Shown here piece after piece: positions 35,717-47,630 of a DNA stretch of 64,000 bases. The stretch is from Sclerotinia nivalis (lineage: Eukaryota > Ascomycota > Leotiomycetes > Helotiales > Sclerotiniaceae): assembly GCA_029531795.1 (NCBI GenBank), contig JAPEIS010000010.1, positions 1,426,001-1,490,000 of the forward strand, in the 5' to 3' direction. The notes under the pieces are model-generated. The model did not search any database, was not told the DNA's origin, and saw only the letters and a list, made by a program, of their open reading frames with translations. The position numbers and the translations under genes were made by a program. Positions within the stretch are counted from its first letter, which is position 1, and each line of letters opens with the position of its first letter.

Positions 35717-36587
35717 TCTTTATATTAACAAAACCATATTAAAAAGCTCGATTGCGATAACAAAGAAGAGAAGATCAGGAATCGAGAGATCTAACTGTAT
35801 TATGAAGGACAACTGAAATATCTACCCAAGGGATTAACTCAATACACAACAGCAATCATATAAACCCTGCTAAAGCATTTAGCATATATAATACTAGTAA
35901 ATTTAGATTAGCTAGTTAGAAACCCAGGGGCCTTCCTCCCCTGGCGTCCTTTGTCCCAATTGGGAATTTGAGGCCTGTGCTTCGCACAGAGCCTCGGACG
36001 AAAAATATCACACACACACACACACACCCCGCGCAAGGCTCTACGCAAGGCTCTAAACTCAAAATCTCCCGTCCAACCCTCCCTCGCCCTTTTTCCCTCC
36101 TCGTCGTCGCCTTTCACCTCCAACAATAACAACAAGAACAACAATACCAGCTATGGTAAGGTTTACAAAAAATTACTATCGTGTTTGAAAAGATTGGAAC
36201 AATTAGATCATTATTTTTAGCCCCTTACTACCTTATTGCATTTCACTCACAACAAATAAACACCACTAATTACAGTACACCAACAACAGTATCAACGAAC
36301 CACAGAGGATCTACAAAAAAAGAGACCTTTACACATTCACTTATAGATATAGCTGGATTTACTCGAGTCTTGCAAGCCTCATCTTCATCTTACCAACTCA
36401 CCAGCTCACCAACTCACCACCTTATCCCCTCACCACCGAGTCCTCGAGAAATCACTGGTATTCAAGAAAAGTCTTTTTCTCTTCCTTTCTTCCTCCTCTC
36501 TCCTTCACTCTATCACTACTATCTCTCATTCACTCTCTATCTTGACAATTGCTAATACTTATACCGTCCACTCCCACAGACTCTCCA
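35717..36587. repeat. Spacer with three adjacent inverted repeats and a CA microsatellite
   Basis: CCAGGGG/CCCCTGG at 35924-35944, TCCCAATTGGGA at 35954-35965, and a longer hairpin with arms GAGGC.TGTGC and GCACA..GCCTC at 35970-35995. A (CA)n run at about 36009-36026 follows. CCCCGCGCAAGGCT at 36027-36040 also occurs at 30150-30163 near the LINE 5' end. Confidence 0.6.
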
Positions 36588-38402
36588 TGAATACTTCACC
36601 TACTACCTCACTCATCAACTTGGAAAATTACATTCTCGACAAAACAATATATTTCCTTTATCCAGAAACTCCTGCAACATGTATGGCCTTTTGTTTACAA
36701 CAAAATCGAAAACATGAACCAACCAGAGTTCATCTTCCAAAAGTTAAAGAACATCCATCCGAGTCGTCCACTCAAGAATTACCTTTAGAATTTTTCGCAA
36801 CACGAAAGGAACAAGAAACATGAGAAAGGACACCATTGATAGGAGAAGATTTTGATATCATATCTCCAAATGCACCACCACTTCTCACACTCAGAACCGA
36901 TGCCAGTCTCTTGAGAAGTAACAAGGTGGAATACTTCTTTGGGTCCGATCCCTCGAAATGTGATTTTCTTCTCGACGATAAAAAAACAAACGGTATTAGC
37001 GGTCAACATCTTCGTCTTTACTTATTACACGATGATAAGTCCAAAGATGAAAAGATTATCCTGGGTATTCAAAATCTCTCTCACAACATAATCGAAGTAA
37101 TATCTCTGAAGGAAAAAATCGATACTACATTAAAATATCGAGCTTTTCAACTTCTTCCATACAATGGCGGTCCATGGACTATAAAATTTGCGGCTCTAGA
37201 GGAAACCTCCTTCACGTTTATATTTCCGAAAAGAGATGAAGGCGAAGGTGCTCGCATATTTCAGGAGAATCTAGACGAATTTGTTAATGGTACTAAGATA
37301 AACGATCCTCAGCCTACTTTTGGAATTACAAGCAACGAAATAGAAACACCTCAGGTTCCAGAAAGAGCATGGGATTGGAAGGGCAGAGTACGGCTTGGGA
37401 GTGGAGGACAGGGCAGTGTATACAAAGTAAAGGATCAGAAGACGGGTGAATATTTTGCAGCAAAGAGTTTTGGTCAACATAGACATTTCAAGAAAGAATT
37501 GGGATATCTTAAAGCTTTGAGGCATATAAGTAACGGTCGGCTTTTCAATCTTAGCAAGCTCTCCCGGCATTTATATTTCATCTTCTACCTGTACTTAATC
37601 TTTTCCCAGCACTCAATCATATGTCTTGCTAACAATCTCTTTAGGATCATATCGTAAAGTATGTCGAATTTATAGAAAATGGAGGTGATAAACAAGACAT
37701 CAACATAATAATCATGGAATACCTCCCCAATGGAACCCTTGACCACAAACTCCAAACTCCACTTGATTCCTCCCTTGCAAAAAGATATTGGTTTCAATTA
37801 TCTATCGCACTTGAATATCTTCATTCCCACCATATACTTCACCGTGACATCAAACCAAGCAACATACTTTTCTCATCCTCCAATATGATCAAATTCTGCG
37901 ACTTTGGCCTGTCAAAAACTTTGGTGGAAAAAAAGAGTACCAATTCACAACTCGGCACACCGTGTTATATGAGACCGGAGCGAACTCGGGGTGGGGAATA
38001 TGGAGAGAAGGATGATGTGTGGGCTTTGGGGATTGTGGTTTTGGATATGCATTCTTTGTTGCCGAAGGTTAAGCCTTATTGGGTTATTGCGAAGGGAGGG
38101 GGGGAGGTATATGAGAAGGTTTGGAGGAAGTGGATGGGTGATGTAAGGGGGGTCGTGGGGGGATTAGAGGGTGATGGGGAGATGGAGAGGGATGGGGAGG
38201 GGGGAAGGGATAGAGAGAGGGAGAGGGAGAGGGAGAGGGAGAGGGAGAGGGAGAGGGAGTCAAGGTATTTGATGTATTACGGGGCATGCTAATGGAGAAA
38301 GAGGAGAAAAGATTATATGCGAGGGATGTTGTAAGTTTGTTATTGAAATCTAATCCTAAAGGTATTAATGATAAAAGAAAGGGGATTCGAAATGAAGATT
38401 GA
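36588..38402 (+). pseudogene. FHA-domain protein kinase, disrupted
   Basis: From ATG 36588 the frame meets TGA at 36821-36823 but stays open afterwards. An FHA-like domain follows (EYFFGSDPSKCDFLLDD ... ISGQHLRLYLL). The kinase domain starts WKGRVRLGSGGQGSVYKVKD with the ATP Lys in YFAAKSF. It is interrupted by an intron (~37530-37644), then shows HRDIKPSNILF, KFCDFGLSKT and GTPCYMRPER. After a GAGAGG repeat the real C-terminus (FDVLRGMLMEKEEKRLYARD ... to TGA 38400) is in another frame. The likely splice pair leaves the exons out of phase. Catalytic residues are intact, so decay seems recent, or the sequence has errors in the repeat. Rad53/Cds1-type kinases share the FHA-kinase order, but this is too divergent to name. 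Confidence 0.75.
38211..38259. repeat. GAGAGG hexanucleotide microsatellite in the kinase
   Basis: About eight GAGAGG units read as Arg-Glu. The frame change that separates the kinase from its C-terminus occurs at or just after this run. Confidence 0.8.
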
Positions 38403-38419
38403 AATTTGAATATTAAGAG

Positions 38420-38480
38420 TGTTACGATCACACAACGATATCAATCAAGAAATCTACGAAGAGGCATCCTCATTGTTAAT
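38420..38480 (+). mobile_element. Truncated LTR fragment
   Basis: Begins TGTTACGATCACACAAC, and about 60 bases match the start of the solo LTR at 59253 (TGTTACGATCACGCAAC...), roughly three in four positions by eye. It stops before a second LTR at 38560. Confidence 0.5.
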
Positions 38481-38559
38481 TATAAGTGTATCGATAAAGG
38501 AGCGATAACGATTAATTTAGAATATTTAAAAAGATCTTTTTGTTTTATATATAAAAGGC

Positions 38560-38708
38560 TGTCACGGGGTTGGCGAGCGGGTCCCGATCGGGCCTAGCTC
38601 TCTCACATTCTGTATTTATATCTGTTCTCCGTTCCTAGAATCATAGCTCTTCGAGCTAAGTCTTATTAATAAAGTTGTACCTGTTATTCTGCCTGCCGCC
38701 CCGTGATA
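38560..38708 (+). mobile_element. Solo LTR of the 56.5-kb chromovirus family
   Basis: Ends TGTCACGGGG and CCCCGTGATA form an imperfect inverted repeat. The second half (CATAGCTCTTCGAG, TCTTATTAATAAA, CTGTTATTCT) matches the LTRs at 56501 and 62216. It is shorter (149 vs 213 bp) and much richer in G+C than those. No clear target duplication. Confidence 0.7.
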
Positions 38709-39070
38709 AAACTACGGCCTATTGTTGTAGTTTGGTGAATATGAGTATGATATTGAGTGTTTAGGTGAGAAGATTGTAATACTGTAATGCTGAGAGAGGC
38801 ACCTCGCTATCCTGATCATTGGATACTGGATACTGGATATTGTAGTGAGTAATTTCTAGCAAGAGTAAATAAGTTTCCCAGTGTGTGAAATAAAGTTAGA
38901 TCTATATTTCAGAAATATTTTGTTACGACGCGGAGGAATATATGTACAAATAGTCCTATACGATATAAAGTTCTCAATGTATCGAAGCTGCTGAATTGAA
39001 CCAATGGGAGTTCCTTATCCATTATTTATTCCCTTACCATCCCTTTCCCTCCTTCCTCATCCCTCCCACC
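38709..39070. other. Spacer, nothing recognised
   Basis: Between the solo LTR and the 3' end of the rhamnose dehydrogenase gene. AT-rich, no ORF or repeat supported. Confidence 0.4.
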
Positions 39071-40062
39071 TCACTGCAAATTAACAAACAACCCCCCATC
39101 CACCAAAAGCCCACTCCCATTAACATACCCACTCAACTCCCCACACGCCAAAAAAACCGCCGGCCCCGCCAAATCCCCCGGAACCCCCGTCCGTCCCAGC
39201 GGAATCCTTCCTTCCATATATTTCCTCTTCTGCTCATCCTTCAAATCCTCCTCGTTTAACTGCGTCCTAATAGTCCCCGGTAAGAGGGCATTACATCGAA
39301 TTCCATATTTCCCCAGCGCGCACGCCATACTTTGCATGAGGGATAAGACGCCCGCTTTGGTGGGGGTGTAGTGGGTTTGTTGGGCTCCGCCGACGAGAGC
39401 AGAGATGGAGGAGATGGCGATGATGGAACCTCCTGGGGGGGATTGGGTGGACATTTGACGGGCGGCGGCTTGGGAAGTGTAGAAGGCGCCGTCGAGGTTG
39501 GTGCGCACTGTGTGGGTGAAGAGATCAGGTTCTAGTCTTTTGATTTTTTGTTAGTTTTCTTTCTCTTTCTCTTTCGTTTCCAATTATCCGATTCCCTTTT
39601 TCCTCTATTTCCCCCCTCCCAGAAAGACAATTAAACCCAAAGAAACTCACTCCAGAAATTCCGCAAACCGACAAACCCCCGCATTACTAACAAAAATATC
39701 CAACCGTCCCCATTTCCCCACCGCCTTTTCCACTAACTCCTTTCCCGTTTCCGGTTTACTAACATCTCCTGGTACATCTAATAAACTGCCCGCGTCGGAA
39801 TCTTCCTGTAACAGAGATTTTGCTTCTGCATGCAGGGATTCCAGATGTGGAATATCGGAGTCGAGACCTAGATGATTGACTGCTACATTGCAGCCCTGAC
39901 GAAGGTAAAGAAGAGCAATTGCGCGGCCGACTGGAGGAAAAAGAGGTGTTAGTTGAGGGGAGATATGGGAGGGAATTTTGAAATGGGGGACGAACTTCCA
40001 GTTGTTCCGCCGGTTATCGCGGCGGTTTTGCCTGCTAGAAGGTGCACACCATTCAGACTCAT
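39071..40062 (-). CDS. LRA1: L-rhamnose 1-dehydrogenase (SDR family)
   Basis: Exons 40062-39996, 39930-39651 and 39536-39071, in phase, giving 270 residues. The fold is classical SDR: cofactor loop GKTAAITGGTTGIGRAIAL, NAG in FVSNAGVC, catalytic Ser in IIAISSISALVGG, and YTPTK as the Tyr-x3-Lys pair. GGAQQTHYTPTKAG and the end LVDGGLFVNLQ match yeast LRA1 closely. The enzyme oxidises L-rhamnose to L-rhamnono-lactone with NAD(P)+, the first step of the fungal non-phosphorylated pathway. The first donor is GTTCGT, less usual, but gives Ile in GTTGIG exactly as the family expects. It sits 566 bases downstream of LRA3 on the same strand. Confidence 0.92.
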
Positions 40063-40628
40063 TGTTTAGGTGTGTGATGTGAGAAAGAGATGTGTGGATG
40101 TTCAGGTGTGTAGAATTTAGATGTATGTGAGGATGAAACGAATGTTATGCTGTTTACTGGAATGGTGGGGTATCTTGTGGTTGAAGCTCTTGATGAATAT
40201 GTGAAGTGATTGTTTTTTGTCAAGAGTTGTAGATTATGCGAAATCAAACTAAGTAAAGTTGTACAGAGAATTGAAATACGAATATGTTACAATTAACAAG
40301 TATTTTAGAATAAATTCGCGTCTTGTTGTAAATGAATTGATAGCTCCAGAAATTAAACCCTTGTCAATAGTAAAAGGACCCCGCGATTCGGTTTCTCGAT
40401 GTAAAGACCACCGAAGCCGAAATGGTGTTCCAAACGTGGGGTAAGTTGTTCATCCACATGTTCTCACCTAGCTCTCATTATGTTATACACTCATTTGAGA
40501 ATATCACTATCACTCACTAGTGATCTTAAAATGGTATCTTGGAAAGTTTTAATCATGCCAAGATAAATGATATTGTATTGAAGGAAAAAGAATTAAATGA
40601 CTAATAAAACAATTTGCTATAATCTAAG
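40063..40628. promoter_or_regulatory. LRA3-LRA1 spacer (LRA1 promoter, LRA3 3' end)
   Basis: 566 bases between two co-oriented genes, too long for a shared transcript in the usual fungal layout. No clear motif. Confidence 0.4.
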
Positions 40629-42054
40629 CTATGAAGTTGACAAATTCTTGATCTCTTCCACCACTCCATTCACAATACCCTGATCTGCAGATTTCTTTTG
40701 CTCAACTGCTGGTTGACCAAGAGGTCTCTCTGGGTTTGGTGTTAAGAGATATTGAGCTGGAATAAGTCGTGCAGCTGGGTTAAGTGTCAAACCAAAACCT
40801 GGCTTGTCGAGTTGTGAAACATCAAGGTATCCTTTTACGGGAATTGGTTCATCCAAGAATAAATCTCCGAAGACTGGTAGGACACTCTTCCCATCTGGCG
40901 AATTTGCAAGGTACTCTTGGAAGGGGCAATTTGTTTGAGAAACCACGAAATGATAACTGTAAGGTCCACTTGCATGTGGCACCACTGGAATATCATAAGC
41001 GGCTGCCATAGCTGCAACTTTGAGCAATTCCGTCATTCCTCCAAGCCACATAACATCGGGTTGAATTATATCCAGATTTCGACCTTCGATAAGCTTTCTG
41101 AAACCATATCTCGAGTATTCATGCTCACCAGTGGTGAACTTAAGTTGTGGATGAGCTTGTTTGATTTGCGCAAAGCCATCAGTGTCATCTGGAGATAGAC
41201 ACTCTTCCCACCAATTGATATTTAAATCTTTGCAAGCTGCAGCAATTTGAATAGTGTATGGAACGTTGAGACTCATGTAGCAATCCACCATGAGTGGAAA
41301 ATCAGGGCCCACACTTTCTCTGTGTTTTTTGAGGAATTCAACGTTCTTCTGAAGTCCCTTGTGACCCTCCTCCGGGCAATATGGCAGTGGAACTTTAGCT
41401 CCCCAAAATCCCATGGCCTTTGCGGCAGTAGGTTCTGGTCCTGTGCAATAAAAGTCCAGTCTCTCTCTTGTAGCTCCTCCAATCATCTTGTATACTGGCT
41501 CTCCCCTGATCTTTCCAAGTAGATCCCAGATCGCCAAATCAATAACTGAGATGACGGCAACTGGAAGTCCCTTTCGACCATAAAACATTGAACCTCTATA
41601 CATTTGTTCGAATAAGTGATTGGTATCTCTTGGATCGGCACCGATGAGGAATCTTTCGAAATGTTGGTGAACTAGCCAACATGCTGGTGGACCTGCGAAT
41701 ATGTAATGAGCTTCAGCCCGGGCGATGGGATATTTATTGACAATTACCTCCAAATCCTGTCGCAAATCCAACTGTGCCATCTGAACCTTCTACCTCAACG
41801 CAGAATGAACCTAGCACATTGATACCCCAACTTGTTCTTGATGCTCGATAGTTTTCCCATCTTGACATAGGTGTGGAAATTGGTGTATCAATTAGCCTGA
41901 TATGAATTAGTACGAGACATGATATAATTGTCTGATGAACTTACCAATGACCACCTTTGACATTGTGATAATCTCCCCCAGATCCGACGCCATCCACAAC
42001 AAATGTTCGGATGGCTTTGATAGATGGGAAGCTGCGAGCTGACGAAGAAGCCAT
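40629..42054 (-). CDS. LRA3: L-rhamnonate dehydratase (enolase superfamily)
   Basis: Exons 42054-41945, 41896-41748 and 41692-40629, all GT-AG and in phase, giving 440 residues starting MASSSARSFPSIKAIRTFVVDGVG. Metal ligands fall where bacterial RhmD has them: Asp223 in MVDCYMS, Glu249/250 in WWEECLS, Glu276 in TTGEHEYSRYG, and the catalytic base His326 in VVPHASGPYSYHF. SVIDLAIWDLLGK and YKMIGGATRERLDFY are subgroup signatures. It converts L-rhamnonate to 2-keto-3-deoxy-L-rhamnonate, the third step of the fungal pathway. The related galactonate and gluconate dehydratases are less likely because the FYCTGPEP and PPACWLVHQH blocks are of rhamnonate type. Confidence 0.92.
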
Positions 42055-43308
42055 TATGATGTGGACGAAAGAAAATAACTGTACTGACTGTACTAGAACA
42101 GGGAACAAATGGAAGTAAAGTAAATAGTCAAATGAAAAGCCAGGATTGTATTTACCGTTTGCTTATGATTGATGGATAGGCAGGTTACCTTTGTACCTCG
42201 ATTCGAAAGGAAACACCTTGGCGGGGTGATTATTGTTTCCAAATCCACCGGGAGAATATCGACCGAGTTATTGTTGATACGGAATGCAAGTCGATCCCAT
42301 AATCTTGAGCGATTATTAAGTCTGCGCCTAGGAAAGTATTGATGATGAACTTGGCATGTGAGTTATTGTTGTGGGTGATGTTTGTTGAAGACGTCTTTTT
42401 CCGTTCATTGTGTGTAGATGGTGGGTATTTGAGGAATTGAAAAGATTTCCTCGTATAGTGATTGCGTTACGAGTATCACAGGCTTTGGATTGTTTGTATC
42501 TCTATAGAAACAATCTCTCCATGGCTCTTCATGACTCCCACATACTTCACCACTCAGCTCAATCCATCGTTATAAGATCTTACATTGAAGCAGATATACT
42601 CTTCCTCTTCCCAGGTACCAAATGGTACTTTAGGTACATATGCACATTTCTCCCACATGCCAATGGTTTGGAATAAATGAATAAAACTGACCATACATAC
42701 ATGCATCTGTCACCGTTGCATAACCAGTAAAAGCATGAATGGTATGATTACAATTGGAATTGATCAATGATATCGAGTCAGCTGCTGATGGGTTGGCATC
42801 AATGAAAAGTTAAGGTTACCCCACAAAACGTAATTGAAGCCCCCTGTCTTTGGCAACTCAAACCACATCACTTTAGGGCACATTTTGAGGTTGAATTGAT
42901 CAATGAGAATGTTGCAAGATTGAATAGAATTTGATTTGAACCGGACGGAGTCACGGAGCACCAAGAGGTTACCGATGTTCATCCCAATGCTTCAAAGGAT
43001 TCATGGATTCATGGATTTGGATTCATGGATAATAAGTAAATAAGATTTTCCCCATCATTGCTCATTTTCATCATGTACACGTGCCCCCCACAATGCTCAT
43101 CCTTTTTTTTTCTCTTTTCCCAGCTTTTGATTCACTTGGTACTGCATTAAATAGACCCCACCTCCTCGCTCATTTAACACCGAGTTTGCCCTTCCATTTC
43201 GTTCATTTCGTTCCCATTTTCACCGAGAACTCGAACTCGAGACAAGGTTGGTTAGAAATCCCTATCATCATTTTGTTATCGGAATTTGCTTTCGGCTTCT
43301 ATTCTTCT
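42055..43308. promoter_or_regulatory. Divergent spacer between LRA3 and the Zn2Cys6 gene
   Basis: 1.25 kb shared upstream region. It contains three close CGG triplets at 42942, 42946 and 42954, the kind of half-site bound by Zn2Cys6 factors; this is weak evidence on its own. Short ORFs here look like chance. Confidence 0.35.
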
Positions 43309-46300
43309 ATGGATAATCAACAATCACCTAGAACGTCCTTACGTTCAGGTGTAACTCAACCCGAGAGTGATGGAGACAATGATCAATCTTACAGCGGGGA
43401 GGAGGATAGTATTGATGCAAATGGAGACGGTCCTCGTAAGAGGCAACGTCGACCAATGTCAGTTTCGTAAGGAATTATGTTTCACTCTTTCACAAGTCTT
43501 CCTAATTCTAATACCAATCAATGGATGTCCATGATGATTCCTCCATTACTCTTCCGATCAAGGAATCGGAAGATGATCCCCCAATCAATGATTCGAAAAT
43601 TGTTGGACATGATTGGCTGACATTTCGTCGAAGGTGTGAGCTATGTAAGCAAAGAAAGGTATGATATATCAAATCACAATTTATTAAAACTTTCTTGATG
43701 GAAGATCGTCAAACTTTTATCCCTACACCCCCGTCACAGTTTGATCAAACATACATATGATGATTGATGGAACCATATGCGTTACGCAGAAGAAGTATTT
43801 TCTACGTGTCTCGGAATGGGTTTGATGATTTTCACTCCAAAGTCTACAAACTGACTTTTCGATGTTTGAATACATATAAACCTAACACGAATAGGTCAAA
43901 TGTGATCGTGGTCAACCATCATGCGGATGGTGTAGCCGCAATGGTGCCGTATGTGAATACAAAGAGCGCAAGAAACCCGGATTGAGAGCTGGGTATGGCC
44001 GAGAACTGGAACAAAGATTGGATCGACTCGAGGATATTCTACGCTCGCATGCTCAGATCTTGGAATCATCTTTTAGTCACAACAGCAATAGAGTCCCCAA
44101 CAGTGCTTCGAGCGATCACGGTACACCACAAAGTATTAACAGCTTCAAACCAAATGAGGGACTCTCTAGTCACCGTGTAGGACATGTTGCCAGAGCCGAG
44201 ACAGCCCTATTTCTTCAGAAACCTTCCACTTTTGGACAACGAAGTACATCCATGGATTTTGGACATTCGATACCTCCAAATCCCACGATGCCATCTATCC
44301 ATAGTGATATCTTTCATCAGCAACACACCCCGGGATCACAGGGATCTCATCTATCCATGGAAATGCAACAACATAATCACTCAATACCAACCAGTCAAGC
44401 ACCAGATTTCTATGGTACGAACCAGCCACCTCTACAATCGCCCAGCTTGAATATACACCAAAACCCAAGCGACGTCTCCTCCGACCATGCTCTCCCACCA
44501 TATGATCTTTTGTATGCGCTAGTTGATCTCTACTTCAAATATGTCAATACCTGGTGTCCAATATTACATCGAAGATCTACACTGGACTCCTTATTCGGTC
44601 CATCTGCTTTGGATGAATCAGACAAAATACTTCTACATGCTATTGTAGCCACTACTTTGAGATTTTCCACGGATCAACGGCTGACCGAAGAGAGGAGGCG
44701 ACATTATCATGATATATCCAAGCAAAAGGTATTATTATATGGACTAGAAAACTCCTCGGTCAAGGCTTTACAGGCTCTGGTAATTCTGGCCTTGGATCTG
44801 GTGGGCAGCAGTAACGGCCCACCCGGATGGAATTTATTAGCTCTAATCACGCGCTCGGTAGTTCAATTGGGGCTTGCTGTAGAGACTACTTCCTTCTCTG
44901 TGTCGCCAAACTATCCTTCAATCTACACACTTCGAGCAATGGTATTGCCGGAGCCTGAGAATTGGATTGAAGAGGAATCTCGAAGACGACTCTTCTGGAT
45001 GGTGTATCTCTTGGATCGATATGCCACAATTGCGACAGCCTTCGAATTTGCCTTGGATGAAAAAGAAATTGACAGAACTCTACCTTGCCGGGATGACCTT
45101 TGGAATAAAAATCAGACTGTGGAAACAAGATGGTTTCGCACGAGTGAAAGGACGGAATACGATATTGATAAACCCGAGAATCTTGGCGCATTCTCATACT
45201 ATATCGAAATCCTTGGTATTCTTTCCAGAATTCACAAATTTTTGAAAAAGCCAGTGGATATCAGTGCCTTATCCGATGTTGAACAATGGCAAGGCGAATA
45301 TCGAGAACTAGACAATATGCTCACTTCATGGAAATTCAATCTGCCTGGTGATTATGGAAACATGGCGAAGCTTTTTCAACCAGGAAGTAATAAATCCATC
45401 AATTGTGGCTGGGTCATGTTACACGCGACATACCACACGGCAGTAATACGACTTCATTCATCGGCTGCTTACCCTACCACTAGATCGCCTATTTTTACTC
45501 CTTCGTATAGTGCCAGTCAACGTTGTCATGGTGCTGTTGAAAATATTGCAGCCCTAGGAGAGTACGTACTTTTATTCTTATTTAACCTTACCAATGAGCC
45601 GGTCCCAGAGCCCCAATATGACTCAATTCTCTGGGAAACCTGGGGTTTTACAAAACATTTTTCTTGACACGTACTGACACATCCTATAGATATGTTGTTC
45701 AAAACAGCATGCTTCCAAAATTAGGTCCACCATTTGCGTTCACACTTTGGGTAGCCGCTCGATTACTTCTCGTACACGGCTCAACCATCGAACACAAACT
45801 CAGCCCCCAAATTCAATTCTTCGTCGACACCCTTCGAGAAATGGGCAGTTACTGGCTCGTAGCGGAACGCTACACAACCATTCTCCAACGCGTGCTTGAC
45901 GAGCATCGCGACAGTGAACATGCCGCCGGTACAAACGGTGAGCGCATCACTCCTTCCTCGGTCAAAATCCTAGCAGATATGAGAAGATGTGCATATGATT
46001 TAGATTTTTTGATTTCCAGACAACCTAAATATGTAGGACTTTCCCGGATGCCTAGTATTACACCGGCGAGAACACCAGCTCCTAATGAATTGGAGTATTT
46101 GGATGTTTTTGATTTTTTCAATGTTCCTCGATTACCTGTTATTCCGGGAGATCCGTCTAGTTCTGCTCAAGGAAATGGAAATGGAAATGGTGGGAATGGG
46201 ATGGGTGATGTTCAAATGCCGGAGATGGGAAATGGAGCCAATGAGTTTAATATCACGAATTTCATGGTGGATGCTAATTCGGATTGGTTTATTAAGAATT

Positions 46301-46338
46301 TGAAGCATGGAATTGAGGGGGGTCAAGATAATACTTGA
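43309..46338 (+). CDS. Zn2Cys6 transcription factor, candidate rhamnose regulator
   Basis: Exons 43309-43466, 43634-43658, 43895-45561 and 45690-46338, in phase, giving 832 residues. A 25-base exon carries half of the zinc cluster. The six cysteines are C54, C57, C64, C71, C74 and C81 in the expected spacing (CELCKQRKVKCDRG, then CGWCSRNGAVC). A basic linker and a dimerisation helix follow (GRELEQRLDRLEDILRSH), then a fungal transcription factor domain (~175-560: DLYFKYVNTWCPILHRRS, RRRLFWMVYLLDR) and a Gly/Asn-rich tail. The acceptor at 43633 lacks a pyrimidine tract but has a CTGAC branch motif. Its divergent position beside LRA3 suggests control of L-rhamnose use, as TRC1 lies in the yeast cluster; this role is inference. 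Confidence 0.85.
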
Positions 46339-47630
46339 GGTGTGGCATGTTTGAGCGTGGATTTTGTGTGTTTCCGAGAGGTATTTAAAGGTGGAGTTGG
46401 CGTGAGAGAAGAAAAGAAGAAGATTGAGAGATTTTCTTAGCTGGCGCTTTCAGCTTTGTACACGGGTACAAATACGCGCGATATTTCCTTTGGAAACAGG
46501 TTGGGCATGCTTAAGATTCAATGCGGATGGGTGGTTCAGAATGGAGTACGGTATAGCCATGGAGGATTAACTAGGGAAGGGGGAAACTTGCGAAGGATTG
46601 GAATAAAGCAAATAAAGAAAGAAAAAAGAATTCAAAACGGAGAAGATTAAATAGATGTTGACGAACTGATCAATAACAAATCCCTAGTAACATAAGAACA
46701 TAAAACTAACATAAACAAAAACATAAACAAAGCTCTCGTAAAAGCTGCATAGATGGATATAAGATATTGATTAGGTGATTGGGTGATTGGGTGATTGATA
46801 TGGATCGCATCCATCTTAGTATTGTATCTCAGTTTGAAAGTTTGACAGTTTGAAAGTTTGAAAGTTTGAAAGTTTGAAAGTTTGTTTGAGGAGATGAAGG
46901 GATGGGTACTTTGGTGGGTTGATGGGTAGATAGTATACATTAGCTATGTATGTCTATGTTCCGGGTTAGCTTAAGTTGGTGTTTTGGCTTGGTAGTTTTT
47001 ACTTGAAGTTGTAGAGTACTTGAGTTGTAGAGTACTTGAGTTGTAGAGTACTTGAGTTGTAGAGTACTTGAGTTGTAGAGTACTTGGGTTGTAGAGTAGA
47101 TATCTAGGTTTTGAGGTATTGAGATATTGAGATGGATGGTGGGATTGAGATGGAGGTTGGGATTGGGGTTTTGTGGTGGTATAGTTTAGACGAGTCGGAA
47201 TTGGTGATTAACTTACTAGCTGTAATACTGTACTTTGGACGAGTTGGAATATGTCTAAATCGGATAGATGCTTTATCATGGGATGTGGTGTGATGTGATG
47301 CGAGACCAGTAGCCCGGTTCGATGTTACGGTTTAGTGTAGTCGGTCCCGAATTCATCTACCGGGATCTTTTGATCATCCCGGTTGGGAATGTGGCTGAAT
47401 GCTGGTAGGCCGTTTGTTTGGTTTGTTTGGTTTGTTTCATTGTCATCATGGTGGATGGATTGGATGAAATGCACGATTATGGATATGGTATGGTGGGGAC
47501 TAATGAGTTCGTCGGTAAGAGAATGCCATTCAAATCGTAGCTTACCTAGCTAGTATTAACAGCACTACCATCAATCGCGAATCTCATTCAAGTGCAAGAA
47601 ATCAATTGAACACTACCAGTATCTAGATAC
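46339..47630. repeat. Gene-poor spacer with tandem repeats
   Basis: Contains an 8-bp TTTGAAAG array at 46833-46884 and a 16-bp GTTGTAGAGTACTTGA array of nearly six copies at 47008-47099. Other short repeats (GATTGGGT) lie nearby. No gene supported. Confidence 0.65.

Noticed and set aside
30150..36040. Shared CCCCGCGCAAGGCT considered as the target duplication of the LINE
   Set aside because: The two copies are not at matching element ends; the right one lies ~310 bases past the A run and inside other repeats.
47008..47099. Regular 16-bp array, considered as a CRISPR-like repeat
   Set aside because: The units abut with no unique spacers and the genome is eukaryotic; it is a minisatellite.
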